From Isosphaeraceae bacterium EP7 (GTDB lineage: Bacteria; Planctomycetota; Planctomycetia; Isosphaerales; Isosphaeraceae), in contig CP151671.1 in the NCBI GenBank assembly GCA_038400315.1, positions 1-33,977 on the forward strand: a stretch of DNA of 33,977 nucleotides. The letters are read 5' to 3'. Each line of letters starts with the position of its first letter. Positions within the stretch are counted from its first letter, which is position 1. The translations under genes were made by a program, and so were the position numbers. Of the stretch, positions 32,951 through 33,977 are shown piece after piece. The notes beneath the pieces were generated by a model. That model saw only the letters and a program-made list of their open reading frames with translations. It was not told where the DNA came from and did not search any database.

Positions 32951-33254
32951 ATGAGCTGCACGGACACTTCCGAGCCTCACGGATCGGACGGCGGAAACCT
33001 CCTGGCCTTTGCCCGCCGGCGAGGAGGAGCAATCGGTCGGCCTCGGTGGCGACTTCAGCCGGGTGTCCTGGTTGGTGCGTCAGGTCAGCCACCTCGATGA
33101 GGCATTTGTCGAGGCGGGAGACGCCTGGGTCGACCCGGCGGCCGACACCGCCCTCCGTCACGCAGTGGCGGCCCGGTGTGCCGAATTCGCCTCGCGGCTG
33201 GAATGCTGGGCGGGGCAGCTGCGGATCGACGACGAGGCGGACCGGGGTCGATGA
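32951..33254 (+). pseudogene. Small unknown gene with probable one-base frameshift
   Basis: The ATG at 32951 has AAGGA eight bases upstream and reads MSCTDTSEPHGSDGGNLLA. Around 33008 (TTT) the coding character moves by one base to another frame, which reads PAGEEEQSVGLGGDFSRVSW, then HLDEAFVEAGDAWVDPAADT, and stops at 33254. Removing one T gives a continuous protein of about 100 aa. I do not recognise the product; the second half is helical. It may be a sequencing indel. Confidence 0.45.
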
Positions 33255-33479
33255 GCCGACGATGGCCGCACGCACGCGGAGGTTATGCACGCCCTCGCGT
33301 TCAACGGGGGGACAAACTCGGTAGAACCTGAAAAGCCCCGGACGGAATCAGTAGCTCCGGTTGGGGCCCATCGTTCAGTTCGCCTTGGTTCGGTGTGTTC
33401 GGCACCGCCGACGACTCCAGGGTAGTCAAGCGGTCGCCCCCCCTGCCCCGCCGGCTGGTCGTCCCGGTCACCACCACGG

Positions 33480-33977
33480 TCCGAGATGAGGAGGCGCCCC
33501 CGGGGCCCGCAGGATCATGGGACCTGGAAGTTGAGGGCCCGAGGGCCCGGAGGCCCGTGAGGTCGTGGGGTTGCGGGCTCCGAGGCTCGTTGCATCGCGG
33601 GCCCGCAGGATTATGGGCTTTAGGGCCCGTGATGCAACGAGTTCGTGGACCTAAGAAACCACGGGCTCGTAAGTCCGCGAGGTCGAAGGCCCCTGAGCTT
33701 CGGAGCCTGCAGCATCATGGGCCCACAGGCTCCAGGGGTCGAAAACTCTTGAGGCTCGCGAAATCAAAGGTCTTCGAGCCCGAAAGATTAGGGACCCTAG
33801 AGATCGAAGGTTTGAAGGCCCGTAAGCCCACGGATTCATAGATTCAAGAGCCTGAAGGCTCGTGGACTTTATAGCCCGCAGGCCCGCGGGCTTGCGAGAT
33901 CGACGGCCCACGGGCCCGCGAGGCTCAAGGCCCGAGGGCCCGATGCCGATGCTACGGGGCAAGGGGAGGGCCCGCGG
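33480..33977. repeat. Degenerate short-period repeat array; candidate partition site
   Basis: For nearly 500 bases the sequence is made of variants of a word of about 8-9 bases, G-G-(C/T)-(C/T)-C-G-x-(A/G)-A, such as GGCCCGAG, GGCCCGTGA, GGTCGTGG, GGCTCGCGA and GGCCCGTAA. Some longer units recur, for example GGGCCCGCAGGAT followed by (C/T)ATGG near 33503 and 33599. It has no convincing coding content. On a circle it ends at the parA ribosome binding site, the usual place of a type Ib centromere. Confidence 0.65.
33963..33969 (+). promoter_or_regulatory. Ribosome binding site for parA across the circle junction
   Basis: GGGGAGG ends eight bases before the right end of the window. Joined to position 1, it stands at a normal distance from the parA ATG. 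This is the main sequence evidence that the molecule is circular and was opened at parA. Confidence 0.65.

Noticed and set aside
33395-33841. A 148-codon frame through the repeat array
   Set aside because: Its sequence simply follows the repeats (Arg, Gly, Pro, Leu) and there is no start signal.
1-33977. tRNA or rRNA genes
   Set aside because: No cloverleaf-type or conserved rRNA sequence was noticed on reading; a dedicated search program was not available.

Overview
The window is 33,977 bases of GC-rich DNA and reads as a complete plasmid of a planctomycete, probably of the Isosphaeraceae type. The planctomycete call rests on a giant RHS protein with the N-terminal motif RLRVENLESRQLF that marks planctomycete extracellular proteins, on gene-family composition and on codon bias. 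The plasmid call rests on a ParA/ribbon-helix-helix partition pair at the left end, five 22-bp iterons directly in front of a RepA-type initiator, and small ribbon-helix-helix and toxin-antitoxin-like genes. Position 1 is the ATG of parA, and a good Shine-Dalgarno sequence (GGGGAGG, 33963-33969) lies at the extreme right end at the correct distance from that ATG. The sequence therefore looks like a circle opened at parA.

Layout. 1-1075: parA and its DNA-binding partner. 1083-1864: a winged-helix protein on the minus strand, apparently frameshifted in a C11 tract, with a perfect 20-bp hairpin upstream. 1865-6564: decayed plasmid genes, an IS630-family element (2726-3818) inserted in an unknown gene with TA duplication, an unknown membrane protein with beta-repeat character, and an IS5/IS1031-type element (5630-6561, TTA duplication). 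6692-19940: three large minus-strand genes, namely an RHS/YD-repeat giant of 3057 aa, a TPR protein with a Cys-rich tail, and an 833-aa fusion of two glycosyltransferases with a methyltransferase-like domain. 20182-23245: a minus-strand cassette of a decayed gene, an ECF-like sigma factor, an acidic small protein, an ImmA/IrrE metalloprotease, a DUF1883 protein and a Cas2/SinR-like small protein. 23660-24434: a HicA-like protein with two small partners, beside a perfect 25-bp inverted repeat. 25477-26281: a frameshifted serine recombinase. 26352-28052: iteron origin and repA. 28146-32777: a 1543-aa STAND NTPase with an N-terminal PD-(D/E)XK nuclease, resembling Avs-type antiphage defence proteins. 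33480-33977: a peculiar degenerate array with roughly 8-9-bp periodicity, just upstream of parA on the circle and a candidate centromere.

How it fits together. The backbone is replication (iterons and RepA), partition (ParA, ribbon-helix-helix partner, putative centromere array), stability (HicA-like module) and a dead resolvase. The accessory load is surface or secreted (RHS, glycosyltransferases) and probably defensive (STAND nuclease; sigma/ImmA/DUF1883/Cas2-like cassette). The two candidates for an undescribed system are the sigma-acidic protein-ImmA cassette, where I infer that a protease-controlled sigma factor switches on neighbouring genes, and the STAND nuclease with its unrecognised C-terminal sensor half. 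Several genes carry single-base frameshifts, often in homopolymers, so either the plasmid is decaying or the assembly has indel errors.
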